64,000 bases of DNA from Deltaproteobacteria bacterium (GTDB lineage: Bacteria; Myxococcota_A; UBA796; JAFGLY01). Positions 40,961-50,807 of this stretch are shown here, one piece after another. The translations under genes were made by a program, and so were the position numbers. Location of the stretch: positions 1 to 64,000 of the forward strand of contig JAFGLY010000166.1 in assembly GCA_016927815.1 (NCBI GenBank), in the 5' to 3' direction. The first letter of the stretch is position 1. Each line of letters starts with the position of its first letter. Below the pieces are notes generated by a model. That model worked only from the letters and a program-made list of their open reading frames with translations, did not search any database and was not told the DNA's origin.

Positions 40961-42031
40961 TTGCCTCGTCCCTACATCGGCGGACAGGCGGTCTTGGAGG
41001 GCGTGTTCCTCCGCGCCCCGCGCTCGTTGGCGGTGGCCGTCCGGATCCCGGATGGATCGATCCGCGTGCGTTCCGACCCCTGGATGCCGCTCTACCAGCG
41101 GTTGAAATTCGCCCGATGGCCCTTCATCCGGGGCATCTTCCTGCTCTGGGAATCCCTCCGCCTGGGGTGGTCCGCGCTCTCCTGGTCGGGCGAACAGGCC
41201 GTGCCCCCCGAAGCGAGCCCCAAGCCGTCGGGGACGGAGGCTCGCAAGGGGACGGCCGGCGAGAAGGCCGCCATGGGCGGTACGCTCGTGGTCTCCGTGC
41301 TCCTGGGACTGGCCCTCTTCGTCGCTCTGCCCCACCTCGCCACGGACTGGGGCAGTCGCATCTCGGGCGTGCCGCTCGATGTCGAAAGGCCCGCATTCCA
41401 CCTCGTGGACGGCGTGATCAAGCTTGCGGTGTTCCTCGCCTACATCGCCCTCATCCGGCGCAGCCGCGACATCCGGCGGGTGTTCGAGTACCACGGAGCG
41501 GAGCACAAGACGATCTACGCCTGGGAGGACGGGCTCCCCCTCACGGTGGACGCCGTGCGGACCCGATCCCGCTTCCACCCGCGCTGCGGCACCTCGTTCC
41601 TGATCATCGTCGTGGCCGTGTCCATCCTCGTCTTCGCAGCGGCGTTCCCCCTGCTCCCCCGGATCACGCTCGAGCCCCGATTCCTCCGGAACCTCGTCCA
41701 GGTCGCCGTGAAGCTGCCCCTCCTCCTGCCCGTGGCCTCGGTGTCGTACGAACTCCTCCGCCTGTCGAGTCGCTTCTTTCACCTCGCCCCGGCCCGGTGG
41801 CTCGCTGCGCCGGGTCTCGCGCTCCAGCGCCTCACCACCGATGAGCCCGACGACGAACAGATCGAGGTCGCGCTCGCAGCGTTGCACGCGGCGCTGGCCG
41901 TCGAGGCGTCCGCTCCCGGAGACGTTCTCGGAATCGAGGGCGAGGCCTTCCGGACCGGCGCCTCGGCCATCGCGCGTCCGTTCCACATCCTTCCCCGTGT
42001 CCCGGTACCCCCACCGTGTTCGAGCGCCTAG
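40961..42031 (+). CDS. yqhQ: DUF1385 family membrane protein (YqhQ)
   Basis: 356 residues from a TTG at 40961, which places the conserved [18 protein letters not shown] at the N-terminus as in relatives. The second family block is [13 protein letters not shown]...HPRCGTSFL. Four membrane helices lie between residues 105 and 270. A long charged C-terminal tail follows. The molecular function of YqhQ proteins is not established. Its 3' end overlaps prfA by 16 bp in another frame, typical of this conserved cluster. Confidence 0.9.
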   Translation: MPRPYIGGQAVLEGVFLRAPRSLAVAVRIPDGSIRVRSDPWMPLYQRLKFARWPFIRGIFLLWESLRLGWSALSWSGEQAVPPEASPKPSGTEARKGTAGEKAAMGGTLVVSVLLGLALFVALPHLATDWGSRISGVPLDVERPAFHLVDGVIKLAVFLAYIALIRRSRDIRRVFEYHGAEHKTIYAWEDGLPLTVDAVRTRSRFHPRCGTSFLIIVVAVSILVFAAAFPLLPRITLEPRFLRNLVQVAVKLPLLLPVASVSYELLRLSSRFFHLAPARWLAAPGLALQRLTTDEPDDEQIEVALAALHAALAVEASAPGDVLGIEGEAFRTGASAIARPFHILPRVPVPPPCSSA

Positions 42032-43116
42032 AAGAAGTCCAGCCCCGCATCGAAGAGATCGAGAGCCTCCTCGCCACCCCCGAGGTCGTACGCGACCGCC
42101 GGCGAGCGAACACGCTCGGTCGTGAGCTGACCCGCCTCAAGCCGTTGGCCCAGGCCTATGCCGAGTGGAAGGAGGCCAGACGGAGCCTCCTGGAGGCCCG
42201 GACCCTCCAGGGGGATCCCGAGATGCACGATCTCGCCCAGGAGGAGATCGAAGCGCTCGAAGCCAGGATACCCACCGTCGAGGCACGGATTCGGCGCCTG
42301 CTCCTGCCCCCCGATCCCTACGAGGGGCGCAACGTCATTCTCGAGATTCGCGCCGGCACCGGAGGCGACGAGGCAGCCCTCTTCGCGGGCGTGCTCTTCC
42401 GGATGTACGGACACTACTGCGAGGCGAAGCGCTGGTCCATGGAGGTCTTCTCGCTCCACGAGGTGTTCGTGGGTGGAGGCGGCGGACGCACCTCGACCGG
42501 GTACAAGGAGATCCTCTGCCGGATCTCCGGGGAAACCGCCTACGCCTTCCTCCGTTTCGAGAGCGGTGTACACCGTGTCCAGCGCGTACCTCTCACCGAG
42601 GCGCAGGGGCGGATCCACACCTCGGCCGCCACCGTGGCGGTCCTGCCCGAGGCCGAGGAGGTGGAGGTCCACATCGACCCCGGCGATTTGAGGATCGACG
42701 TCATGCGCGCCGGAGGTCCGGGGGGTCAGTCCGTCAACACCACCGACTCCGCCGTCCGCATCACGCACATTCCCACGGGGCTCGTGGTGATCTGCCAGGA
42801 CGAGAAGTCCCAGCACAAGAACAAGGCACGGGCCCTCCAGGTGCTGGCCGCCCGCCTGCTGCAGATCGAGCGGGACCGCCAGCAGGCCGAGGAGGCTGCG
42901 AACCGCCGAGCCCAGGTCGGAACGGGAGACCGTTCCGAGCGGATCCGCACCTACAACTTCCCCCAGAACCGCGTGACGGATCACCGCGTCAACCTCACCC
43001 TCTACCGGCTCGACGGGGTTCTGGAGGGAGATCTCGACGAGATCGTCACCGCGCTCCAGGCCTGGCACCAGGCCGAGCGTCTCCAGGACCAGGACCTGGA
43101 CGGCGGCCTGTCCTGA
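42016..43116 (+). CDS. prfA: Peptide chain release factor 1
   Basis: 366 residues, GTG start. It reads UAA/UAG stop codons and triggers peptide release. The universal GGQ is at residues 236-238. The codon-recognition tripeptide, normally PAT or PVT in RF1, reads PLT (residues 192-194) inside an otherwise canonical [29 protein letters not shown] block. The SPF triplet of RF2 is absent, so this is RF1. An extra Gly-rich loop ([14 protein letters not shown]) replaces a shorter segment. It overlaps yqhQ and is followed by prmC, its modifying methyltransferase. Confidence 0.95.
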   Translation: MFERLEEVQPRIEEIESLLATPEVVRDRRRANTLGRELTRLKPLAQAYAEWKEARRSLLEARTLQGDPEMHDLAQEEIEALEARIPTVEARIRRLLLPPDPYEGRNVILEIRAGTGGDEAALFAGVLFRMYGHYCEAKRWSMEVFSLHEVFVGGGGGRTSTGYKEILCRISGETAYAFLRFESGVHRVQRVPLTEAQGRIHTSAATVAVLPEAEEVEVHIDPGDLRIDVMRAGGPGGQSVNTTDSAVRITHIPTGLVVICQDEKSQHKNKARALQVLAARLLQIERDRQQAEEAANRRAQVGTGDRSERIRTYNFPQNRVTDHRVNLTLYRLDGVLEGDLDEIVTALQAWHQAERLQDQDLDGGLS

Positions 43117-43124
43117 ACCCCGCC

Positions 43125-43973
43125 GTGCGCACGCTCGGCGACATCCTCCTCCTCTCCTCCCGGTTCCTCGGGCGCCGGGGGGTGACGCCCTCCCGGCTCG
43201 ATGCCGAGGTCCTCGTGGGACACGCCCTGGGCCTGCCACGGCTACAGGTCTACCTCCAACACGAGCGGCTGCTCGCCGAGCCCGAGCTGGCTGCCATCCG
43301 GGCGCTGCTCCGGCGCCGGGCGGCCCGCGAGCCCGTTGCCCACATCGTCGGGAACAAGGAATTCTACGGGATTTCGTTCCGCGTCCGACCTCGCCTGATG
43401 GTGCCCCGTCCCGACACGGAAACCCTGGTGGACCGCTCACTCGACGAGATCCCCATCGACCGTTCCGACCCGCTCTACGTGGCCGACGTGGGATGCGGGA
43501 CCGGCTGCGTGGGGCTCGTGCTGGCCCGGAAACGGTCGTGCGTCCGCCTGTACGCGGTGGACCTCTCCCCCGAGGCACTGGCGTGCACCCACGACAACGC
43601 ACGGGACCTCGGCGTCAAGGACCGGGTGGCCCTGATCCGAGGGGACGGCCTCGACGCCATCCCAGAGGATCGCCCCGTGGACCTCGTCGTGTCCAACCCG
43701 CCCTACATCCCCACCCGGACCATCGGCACCCTCGAACCCGAGGTCTCCCTCTGGGAGGACCGCCGTGCCCTCGACGGCGGGCCCGACGGACTCGACGTGA
43801 TCCGACGGGTCCTCGCGCGGTCGTCCGTGCGCGCCCGTAGCGGAGCCCTGGTCGAGATCGGACACGACCAGGGACCCAGCGCACTCGGGATCGCCCGGGA
43901 TGCCGGGTTCTCGGAGATTCGCCTGCACGCGGACATGGCTGGGAGGGATCGGGTGCTCCAGGCGCGACGATAG
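43125..43973 (+). CDS. prmC: Release factor glutamine methyltransferase PrmC (HemK)
   Basis: 282 residues. Methylates the glutamine of the GGQ motif in release factors. The GTG at 43125 aligns with the usual N-terminus (a helical TPSRLDAEVLVGHALG domain) and lies 8 bp after prfA. SAM-binding motif VGCGTG (122-127) and catalytic NPPY (191-194) are intact. Adjacent to its substrate gene, the classical arrangement. Confidence 0.94.
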   Translation: MRTLGDILLLSSRFLGRRGVTPSRLDAEVLVGHALGLPRLQVYLQHERLLAEPELAAIRALLRRRAAREPVAHIVGNKEFYGISFRVRPRLMVPRPDTETLVDRSLDEIPIDRSDPLYVADVGCGTGCVGLVLARKRSCVRLYAVDLSPEALACTHDNARDLGVKDRVALIRGDGLDAIPEDRPVDLVVSNPPYIPTRTIGTLEPEVSLWEDRRALDGGPDGLDVIRRVLARSSVRARSGALVEIGHDQGPSALGIARDAGFSEIRLHADMAGRDRVLQARR

Positions 43974-44008
43974 CCTCGCGGACCGTGCCGTCCGAGACCA
44001 GGGGACGC

Positions 44009-45526
44009 CTACACCGTGGCGATCTTGCCCACGTGTGCCTGGGGCACCCGCCTCAAGGCCGTGGACTTGACGATCTCGGAGAGCACCACGGCGCCGCCCA
44101 GCATCTCGCGGATCTCCCGCCAGTCCTCCGATCGCGCGATCTTGCGCAGGACGAGCTCGGGCCGGAGGTAGAACGACACGTAGGCCCGGGTCCGGTACCG
44201 CCGGAGCGCTTCGGCCGTGAAGGTCTCGGTCTCCAGTTGAGGGATGGGTCCGCCTCCGTCCAGCGTGTACTCCCGCCACGGGTCTCCCTGGACGTAGCCC
44301 CGCTCCCGGGCGATCCGGTACAGGTCGGTGGCGGGGAGGATGGTGGCCACGGAGAACGAGGCCCAGTCCAGCCCGAGACCGCACGCGAACCGGATGGTCT
44401 CCTCGATGTCGTGGGCCGTGGCATCGGGGTAGCCGATCATGAAGTACCCACGGGTTTCGATGCCGGTCTCGCGGGCCTCCCGGAAGGCCTGCTCGGCCTG
44501 GGCCCGCGTGATCTGCTTGTTCATGATCTTGAGCAGGCGGTCCGTGCCGGCCTCCACGCCCATGTGGATGGACCTCAAGCCCGCTCGCTTGAGCGCGCGG
44601 AGCACCTCTGCGTCCACGGTGTCCACGCGCGCGCGGATGTTGAACTTGACCTTCAGGCCCCGGCGCAGCACTTCGTCCGAGAAGGCCATCATGCGAGCCT
44701 TCCCGATGGTGAAGGTCTCGTCGAACATGATGATCTCGCGGACTCCGAACCGCCGCTCGAGCCAGGCCATCTCCTCGACCACGTGTTCCGGGGATCGGAA
44801 CCTCAACTTCTCCGAGTAGACCTGGGAGCAGTAGCCGCAGTGCCAGGGACAGCCACGGCTCGTGACCATGGTGGCCAACGGCTCGAGCACCGTGAGGCCG
44901 TGGTACCGTTCCATGGGCATCAGGTCGAAGGCCGTGAAGGGGTAGGCGTCCAGATCGCGCACCCAGGGACGGGGGGGGTTCCTCACGACCTCGCCGTCCG
45001 GCTTCCGGGCCAGCGTACCGGGGACGTCCCAGGGTTCTCCTCCGTGCGCCACGCGGTCGCAGATCGCGAGGAGCGTCTCCTCTCCGTCACCGACGACCGC
45101 GAGATCGAAGCAGTCCCAGGTGAGCGTCTCCTCGGGGTAGATGGACATGTGGGGTCCACCGACCACCACGATCGCCTTTGGAGCTGCCCTCCGGACCATC
45201 TGGGCGACCTGGATCACCGCCGGCCAGCCGAGCGTCTTGCAGGTGATCCCCACCACCTGGGGATCGAAGCTCCGGACGCGATCCTCGGCCTGGTCGACGA
45301 GCAGGTTCTCGGCGTGCAGGTCGAGGATGCCCACCGGGTAGCCCTCCCGCCTCAGGAGCGCAGCCAGCCCGCCGAGCGAGAGACTCGGGAAGAGGCCCAT
45401 CTTTTCCGCCGCTCTTCGGGACATGGGCTGCTGGTCCGCGGCCTCGTGGTACTTCACGAAGAGCACGCGAGGGGTACGCATCGGGCGGGCCGATCGGTGG
45501 ACGGGGCGGGGCCGGGTAGGCGCCAT
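44009..45526 (-). CDS. B12-binding-domain radical SAM protein
   Basis: 505 residues from an ATG at 45526 with AAGGAG 12 bp upstream; the ATG at 45481 is an alternative lacking a ribosome site. Residues 20-165 form a cobalamin-binding-like Rossmann domain (VVGITCKTLGWPAVIQV, VVVGGPHMSIYPEE), but without the DxHxxG base-off motif. The radical SAM domain has the cluster motif C226-xxx-C230-xx-C233 (GCPWHCGYC) and a long TIM barrel with GVEAGTDRLLKIMNK. Relatives modify lipids, nucleosides or peptides. The C-terminus may bind a tetrapyrrole or substrate. Reaction unknown. Confidence 0.85.
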   Translation of the reverse strand: MAPTRPRPVHRSARPMRTPRVLFVKYHEAADQQPMSRRAAEKMGLFPSLSLGGLAALLRREGYPVGILDLHAENLLVDQAEDRVRSFDPQVVGITCKTLGWPAVIQVAQMVRRAAPKAIVVVGGPHMSIYPEETLTWDCFDLAVVGDGEETLLAICDRVAHGGEPWDVPGTLARKPDGEVVRNPPRPWVRDLDAYPFTAFDLMPMERYHGLTVLEPLATMVTSRGCPWHCGYCSQVYSEKLRFRSPEHVVEEMAWLERRFGVREIIMFDETFTIGKARMMAFSDEVLRRGLKVKFNIRARVDTVDAEVLRALKRAGLRSIHMGVEAGTDRLLKIMNKQITRAQAEQAFREARETGIETRGYFMIGYPDATAHDIEETIRFACGLGLDWASFSVATILPATDLYRIARERGYVQGDPWREYTLDGGGPIPQLETETFTAEALRRYRTRAYVSFYLRPELVLRKIARSEDWREIREMLGGAVVLSEIVKSTALRRVPQAHVGKIATV

Positions 45527-45611
45527 CGGGAACGGGGGCTCCTTGCGCGCGACGGGCAAGTGTAGCACCATCGCCCAGAGGTCCGCCTGCTGGCACCGCA
45601 CCGGAGTCCGC

Positions 45612-47276
45612 ATGACCCTCCCCCGCCTGCGATGTCTGCTCGCCGCAGCCGGCCTCCTGTCGGCCTGCTCCCGAGGGGACCCAGTCGAGGGGGACCTTCG
45701 AGATGCCGTTTTCATAGGCATCCCGGACGACGTACCCTCGCTGCTGCCCGTGCGTTCCCGCGCTCCGTCGGATGCCTGGATCCTGGACACCGTGACGTGG
45801 CCGCTCCTGTGGGCGACAGTCGACGGCGAACTCTCCTGGGAGCCGGCGCTGGCCGAGTCCTGGTCGCTCGCCCCGGACGGTCGGACCGTGCACCTCGCGC
45901 TGCGCCCCGGAGTGACCTGGGAGGACGGGGCCCCCGTCACCAGTCGGGACGTGGCGTTCTCGTTCGACCTCGCCGCGGATCCGGCGGTCGGAAGCCGTCT
46001 GGCCGACGGCCTGCGCGCCATCGATCCGCTCGCCCGGCCGGCCGTGGTGAGCGATCTCGATGTGGCCTTCAGGTTCCTCTCCCCCCGGCCCCTCCAGGCC
46101 GCACTCGCCGTGCTGGCGAGCGTACCCGTGCTGCCCCACCACGTGCTCGGGCAGGCCAACCGGGCCGCGCTGGCGCACCACTACGCGAACGGGCGACCGC
46201 TCGTGTGCGGGCCGTGGAGGGTGTCGCGCTGGCGGCCGGGCGACCGGTTGGTCCTGGAGGCCAACCGACGGTTCACCGGTCCGAAGGAGGACGCGGCGCA
46301 CCTGACCCACGTGGTGTTCCGCGTTCTGCCCGAGTACGACGCGAGGCTCGACGCGCTCGAGAGCGGGGCGGTGGACGTGGTGCGCGACCTCCGCGTGGAG
46401 GACGCCGACCGCCTGGTGCGGACCCGACCCGAGATCGCCCTTCGACGCCGGGGATGGCGCACGCTGGCCTACGTGGGCTGGAACCTCGAGGTACCGCTGT
46501 TCGCGGACCCGGGGGTCCGACGGGCGCTCACCACGGCGGTGAACCGCGACGGCCTGGTGGACACGCTGCTGACGTCCCGGGCCACGGGCGATCGGTACGG
46601 TCGACCGGCGGTCGGGAGCGTGACGCCCGCGCTCGGTGGCGCACACGCGGACGAGATCGTGCCCATTCCGTACGATCCAGTGGCCGCCCGAACCGCGTTG
46701 GCCGAAGCGGGCTGGATCGATCGGAACGACGACGGCGTCCTCGATCGGGAGGGCCGCCCCTTCCGCTTCCACCTCCTCCTGCCGTCGGGCCTGCAGACGC
46801 GCGGGGAGGTGGCCGCCCGGGTTCGAGCGGACCTGCAGGAGGTGGGCGTGGACGCCGTGCTGGACTCCGTTTCGCCCACGATCTTCCAGGAACGTCTCCG
46901 CGACCGGGATTTCCAGGCAGTGCTTGGAGCCTGGTCCACCTCCCTGCCTCTCGACCTCTCGGCGCACTGGCACTCAAAAGCCGCCGGCACCCTCAACTTC
47001 GTTTCCTACGCAAATTCCGAGGTGGACGCCCTTCTCGACGCGGCATCGTCGGAGGCGGATCCAGAGCGGGAGCGAGCGGCCTGGAGACGACTCCAGGTCC
47101 TGATCTACCAGGACCAGCCCTGCACGTTCCTCTACTGGGCCGACGAGATCGTGGCCGTACATCGCCGGTTTCGCGATACGAGGGTGGACCTGGCCAGCCC
47201 CTGGGGACGCCTCGAGCGCTGGTGGGTTCCCCCCGAGGCAGTGCGGGATCCCTCCCAGGCCGAGGGGGATCCCTGA
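45612..47276 (+). CDS. Peptide/nickel-type ABC transporter substrate-binding lipoprotein
   Basis: 554 residues with a lipoprotein signal ending in LLSAC (Cys19). The body is an SBP_bac_5 (DppA/OppA-like) domain: WPLLWATVDGELSWEPALAESW, LAPDGRTVHLALRPGVTWEDGAPVTSRDVAFSFD, ADPGVRRALTTAVNRDGLVDTLL, and LLIYQDQPCTFLYWADE-type C-terminal motifs. It should capture peptides or similar solutes in the periplasm. No permease or ATPase subunits are next to it, so it is an orphan receptor or works with a remote transporter. Divergent from the radical SAM gene (85 bp). Confidence 0.88.
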   Translation: MTLPRLRCLLAAAGLLSACSRGDPVEGDLRDAVFIGIPDDVPSLLPVRSRAPSDAWILDTVTWPLLWATVDGELSWEPALAESWSLAPDGRTVHLALRPGVTWEDGAPVTSRDVAFSFDLAADPAVGSRLADGLRAIDPLARPAVVSDLDVAFRFLSPRPLQAALAVLASVPVLPHHVLGQANRAALAHHYANGRPLVCGPWRVSRWRPGDRLVLEANRRFTGPKEDAAHLTHVVFRVLPEYDARLDALESGAVDVVRDLRVEDADRLVRTRPEIALRRRGWRTLAYVGWNLEVPLFADPGVRRALTTAVNRDGLVDTLLTSRATGDRYGRPAVGSVTPALGGAHADEIVPIPYDPVAARTALAEAGWIDRNDDGVLDREGRPFRFHLLLPSGLQTRGEVAARVRADLQEVGVDAVLDSVSPTIFQERLRDRDFQAVLGAWSTSLPLDLSAHWHSKAAGTLNFVSYANSEVDALLDAASSEADPERERAAWRRLQVLIYQDQPCTFLYWADEIVAVHRRFRDTRVDLASPWGRLERWWVPPEAVRDPSQAEGDP

Positions 47277-47340
47277 CGCCGCGGGGGCCCCCCCCTCGCT
47301 TCGTGATAGAACGCTCGCCGCCCCAACCCGGGAGAGTCTC

Positions 47341-49158
47341 GTGACCGAGCCGTCCTATCGATCCGTGGTCGAGATGTTCCGCGAACGCGTACGCTCCACG
47401 CCCGACGGCCGGGCGATTCTGCACCGGACCGGTGAGGGATGGGGACACCTGACGTGGAGGGAGGTGGGGAGGCGCGTGCGGGCCCAGGCCTGCGGTCTCA
47501 AGGCCCTGGGCGTGGAGGAGGGCGATCGGGTCGTCATCCTGTCCGGAACCCGCCCGGAATGGGTGTTCGCGGACATGGCCATCCTCACCGCAGGGGCCGC
47601 CACCACCTCCATCTACCCCTCGAACACCCCCGCGGAGTGCGCCCACATCATCCAGGATTCCGGAGCGGTCCTGCTCTTCGCGGAGAACGAGGACCTGGCC
47701 CGCAAGGTTCTCCAGGTCCGCGCCGAGGTTCCCCACCTGCGCCGGATCGTCCTCTTCACGGGAAACTCGCCCGGCGAGGACACGGTGATGACGCTCGAGG
47801 ACCTGGAACGGGCCGGAGCCGAGTGGGACCGTACCCACCCCGGGGAGATCGACCGCATCGGCGACGCCGTGGGTCCGGACCACGTGGCGACGCTGGTCTA
47901 CACCTCGGGCACCACGGGGAAGCCCAAGGGGGTCGTCCTCACGCACGATGCCTGGGTGTACGAGGGTGAGGGCATGGAGCGAACCGAGATCCTGGAGCCC
48001 ACGGACGTCCAGTACCTGTTCCTGCCGCTGGCCCACGTCTTTGCGAAGGTCGTCGAGATCGCGTTCATCCGCATGGGCATTCCCACCGTGCTCGACGGCA
48101 ATCTCGACACCCTCATCGACAACCTGGCCTCGGTCCGGCCCACGTTCATGGCCGCGGTGCCCCGCATCTTCGAGAAGGTCTACAACAAGGCCGTGGCCAA
48201 CGCGAGGGAATCGGGACGCGTCACGTGGACCGTGTTCCAGTGGGCGGTCGGAGTGGGGCGCCAGGTGAGCGCGATCCGGCAGCGGGGAGAGGAGCCCACG
48301 GGACTCCTGGCTGCCCGATACCGCGTAGCGGATCGACTCGTGTTCTCGAAGCTCCGCGCCCGGTTCGGCGGTCGCATCCGGTTCTTCGTGTCGGGCGGAG
48401 CGCCCCTGTCGCGGGAGATCGCGGAGTTCTTCCACGCTGCCGGACTGGTGGTGCTCGAGGGCTACGGCCTCACCGAGACCAGCGCGGCTTCGTTCGTCAA
48501 CCGGCTCGTCCGCTTCAAGTTCGGCACCGTCGGACCGACGCTTCCCGGGACCCTCGTGCGGATCGACAGCGACGGAGAGATCCTCATCAAGGGCCGTGGC
48601 GTGATGCGTGGATACCACAACCTCCCCGAGGACACCGCCTCCATGTTCACCGAGGACGGGTACTTGAGGACCGGCGACGTCGGCTTCCTCGACGAGGACG
48701 GGTACCTCGTCATCACGGACCGCAAGAAGGACATCATCGTCACCGCGGGCGGAAAGAACGTGGCGCCCCAGAACATCGAGAACATGCTTCGGAACCGGTG
48801 CCCCTACGTTTCCAACGTGGTGGTGCACGGCGACCGGCGCAACTTCTGCACCGCGCTCGTGACGATCCAGGAGGAGAGCACCGCCCGCTGGGCCCGCGAG
48901 CAGCAGATTCCCTTCACCGACTACGCCTCGCTCGCCGCCCGTCCGGAGGTGAAAGCCCTCGTCCAGCAAGCGGTGGACGAGGTGAACGCCGAACTCGCCT
49001 CCTACGAGTCCATCAAGAAGTTCGCCATCCTGGACCACGACTTCACCCAGGAGAGCGGAGAGCTCACACCCAAGATGAGCGTCCGGCGGCGCGAGGTCGA
49101 ACGGCGGTACCGGAAGCTTCTCGATTCCTTCTACAGCGGATCCCTCGAACGTCTCTGA
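47341..49158 (+). CDS. Long-chain acyl-CoA synthetase
   Basis: 605 residues from a GTG behind GGGAGAG. AMP-forming ligase: A3 motif LVYTSGTTGKPKGVVLTH, A5 GYGLTETSAAS, A7/A8 LRTGDVGFLDEDGYLVITDRKKD and the A10 catalytic Lys in LTPKMSVRR. The length, the FVSGGAPLS block and the LPLAHVFAKVVE block match the FAA1/ACSL (FadD15-like) class of long-chain fatty acid activation. It may feed the dienoyl-CoA reductase pathway, although the two genes are 7 kb apart. Followed closely by the folE-like gene. Confidence 0.9.
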   Translation: MTEPSYRSVVEMFRERVRSTPDGRAILHRTGEGWGHLTWREVGRRVRAQACGLKALGVEEGDRVVILSGTRPEWVFADMAILTAGAATTSIYPSNTPAECAHIIQDSGAVLLFAENEDLARKVLQVRAEVPHLRRIVLFTGNSPGEDTVMTLEDLERAGAEWDRTHPGEIDRIGDAVGPDHVATLVYTSGTTGKPKGVVLTHDAWVYEGEGMERTEILEPTDVQYLFLPLAHVFAKVVEIAFIRMGIPTVLDGNLDTLIDNLASVRPTFMAAVPRIFEKVYNKAVANARESGRVTWTVFQWAVGVGRQVSAIRQRGEEPTGLLAARYRVADRLVFSKLRARFGGRIRFFVSGGAPLSREIAEFFHAAGLVVLEGYGLTETSAASFVNRLVRFKFGTVGPTLPGTLVRIDSDGEILIKGRGVMRGYHNLPEDTASMFTEDGYLRTGDVGFLDEDGYLVITDRKKDIIVTAGGKNVAPQNIENMLRNRCPYVSNVVVHGDRRNFCTALVTIQEESTARWAREQQIPFTDYASLAARPEVKALVQQAVDEVNAELASYESIKKFAILDHDFTQESGELTPKMSVRRREVERRYRKLLDSFYSGSLERL

Positions 49159-49169
49159 CCGGAGGACTC

Positions 49170-49712
49170 GTGGGGCCGAAGCACCCGCCCACAGCGACCT
49201 GGACGCCCGAAGCCCACATGGCCGAGGTCCTCGTGGCCCTCGGCTTCGACACGGACCCCGAGGCCGCCAGGAGCGCGGCCGGGTTCGTGGATTTCCTGTC
49301 CGGTCTCGCCCCCGGCCGAGCCGCGCCCGAACTCGAGATCCTGACGACCCAGTCCACGGATCCGGTCGTGTTGCGGGAGATCCCCTTCCAGAGCCTGTGC
49401 GCCCACCACCTCGTGCCCTTCCATGGCACGGCCACGATCGCGGTGCGGCCCGCGGGTCGGATCGCGGGGCTGGGTGGCATGGTCCGTCTCCTCCATCACC
49501 ACGCGCTGAGGACCCAGATCCAGGAGCGCCTGGGCGCCACGCTGGCCTCGGACCTCCGCCTCCGTCTCGGAGCCGCTTGCGTGGGCGTGCGGCTCGTGGC
49601 CCGGCACCTCTGCCTGGAGATGCGGGGGGCGCGTACGCGCGCCGAGGTGGAAACCGTGGCCTGGGCCGGAGAAGCCGACGAACTCCTGCAAAGGCTGCTC
49701 CTTCCAGGGTAG
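49170..49712 (+). CDS. folE: GTP cyclohydrolase I-like protein, divergent
   Basis: 180 residues from a GTG behind GGAGG, 11 bp after the acyl-CoA synthetase. GTP cyclohydrolase I opens the folate/tetrahydrobiopterin pathway. The zinc ligands are in place (Cys77 and His80 in SLCAHHLVPFHG, Cys148 in ARHLCLEMRG) and TQIQERL is conserved. However, CEHH is changed to CAHH, and the phosphate-binding GLSKxxR is GLGGMVR, losing the Ser and Lys. The N-terminal helix is also short. It is probably a FolE-fold protein but could have altered activity. Confidence 0.8.
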   Translation: MGPKHPPTATWTPEAHMAEVLVALGFDTDPEAARSAAGFVDFLSGLAPGRAAPELEILTTQSTDPVVLREIPFQSLCAHHLVPFHGTATIAVRPAGRIAGLGGMVRLLHHHALRTQIQERLGATLASDLRLRLGAACVGVRLVARHLCLEMRGARTRAEVETVAWAGEADELLQRLLLPG

Positions 49713-49732
49713 GATCCACATCGGAGCGCCCC

Positions 49733-50797
49733 TTGCGCCTGTTGCCCCTCCTCCTCGTGCCCGGCTGCTGGCTCGACTCCGACGTGTGGGATCCTCCCGA
49801 CGACACGGGTCTTTTCGAGATGGGGGACGCGGTCCGAATCCTCTTTCCTTCGGACGGGGACGTGGCCGAGAACCCCGTGACGTTCCGGTACCTCACCACC
49901 GAGGAGGCGGTCACCGTGGCCTTCTCCTGCGAGGGGTGGGGTCTCCAGGAAACCCCGATCCCCGTCGAGGCAGGCAGTCACGCCTTCACCTACGACTTCC
50001 TGGGCGCCAACCGCACCCGGACCGTGGTGCTCGAGGGGCACGACGCCGAGGGACGAATCGTGGCGCGCGACACGGTCGCGTTCATCCCCGACGAGGGTTG
50101 GCTTCCCCCCGAGACCGGCTTCAACCGGTACGTCGTGGAAGCCATCAACGACACCTCGTTGTACCCCAAGGACGGCACCTGGCCCTACTGCTGGTCGCAC
50201 GACGGCGACGACTGCGGCGCGGCATGGGGCATGATCTGGGGCGGTGCCTACCTCGGGATGGACCTGTTCCCCGGCGGAGGCGACTGCTTCTGCTCGGGTC
50301 ACACGCTGGAGATCTTCCTGGACGCCTACGAGCGCTGGCAGGGCCAGAACGACGCGCCCATCGACGATCCCTACGGCATGCTCACGGTGGACGACGTGGA
50401 CGTGGGCGTGTTCTACCAGTGGTGGCAGGGGTTCGGCGCCGGCGACTTTGCCAGCGCCGCGCAGGCCTTCGAGGTCACGGGCATCGGTGTGCTGTTGCAG
50501 CCGGACGAGTGGGACACCGCCGTCACGGGCGACTTCGTGAACCTGTCCCGCTCGACCGGGAGTGGCCACTCCGTGATCCTCGTGGACTGGGTGTGGCAGA
50601 GGGACCGGATCGTGGGCCTCCGCTACTACAGCTGCAACGGGAGCGGAGACTCCCACCCCGATCCCGACGATCCCGACATCCAGTACGAGGTGTCCGGCCC
50701 GTCGTTCCGAACGGAGTGGTTCGAGGGGTACGGAGGAACGGTGCTCCCGGCGTACCTCTTCGTCGGACATCCCTGGGATCCGGCGGATCTGCGGTAG
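49733..50797 (+). CDS. Lipoprotein with Ig-like and papain/NlpC-like domains
   Basis: 354 residues from a TTG behind CGGAG. Signal peptide with lipobox VPGC (Cys12), then an Asp/Pro-rich linker. Residues 34-118 form an immunoglobulin-like beta domain (NPVTFRYLTTEEAVTVAFSC). Residues 145-350 look like a cysteine-peptidase fold: a CSGHTLEIF segment (Cys187) where NlpC/P60 proteins have DCSGxV, GHSVILVDW (His279), and YYSCNGS (Asn302) as third residue. If correct, it is a cell-surface amidase or peptidase. The assignment is by eye and uncertain; additional cysteines may form disulfides. Confidence 0.6.
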   Translation: MRLLPLLLVPGCWLDSDVWDPPDDTGLFEMGDAVRILFPSDGDVAENPVTFRYLTTEEAVTVAFSCEGWGLQETPIPVEAGSHAFTYDFLGANRTRTVVLEGHDAEGRIVARDTVAFIPDEGWLPPETGFNRYVVEAINDTSLYPKDGTWPYCWSHDGDDCGAAWGMIWGGAYLGMDLFPGGGDCFCSGHTLEIFLDAYERWQGQNDAPIDDPYGMLTVDDVDVGVFYQWWQGFGAGDFASAAQAFEVTGIGVLLQPDEWDTAVTGDFVNLSRSTGSGHSVILVDWVWQRDRIVGLRYYSCNGSGDSHPDPDDPDIQYEVSGPSFRTEWFEGYGGTVLPAYLFVGHPWDPADLR

Positions 50798-50807
50798 GCC
50801 TGGGGGG

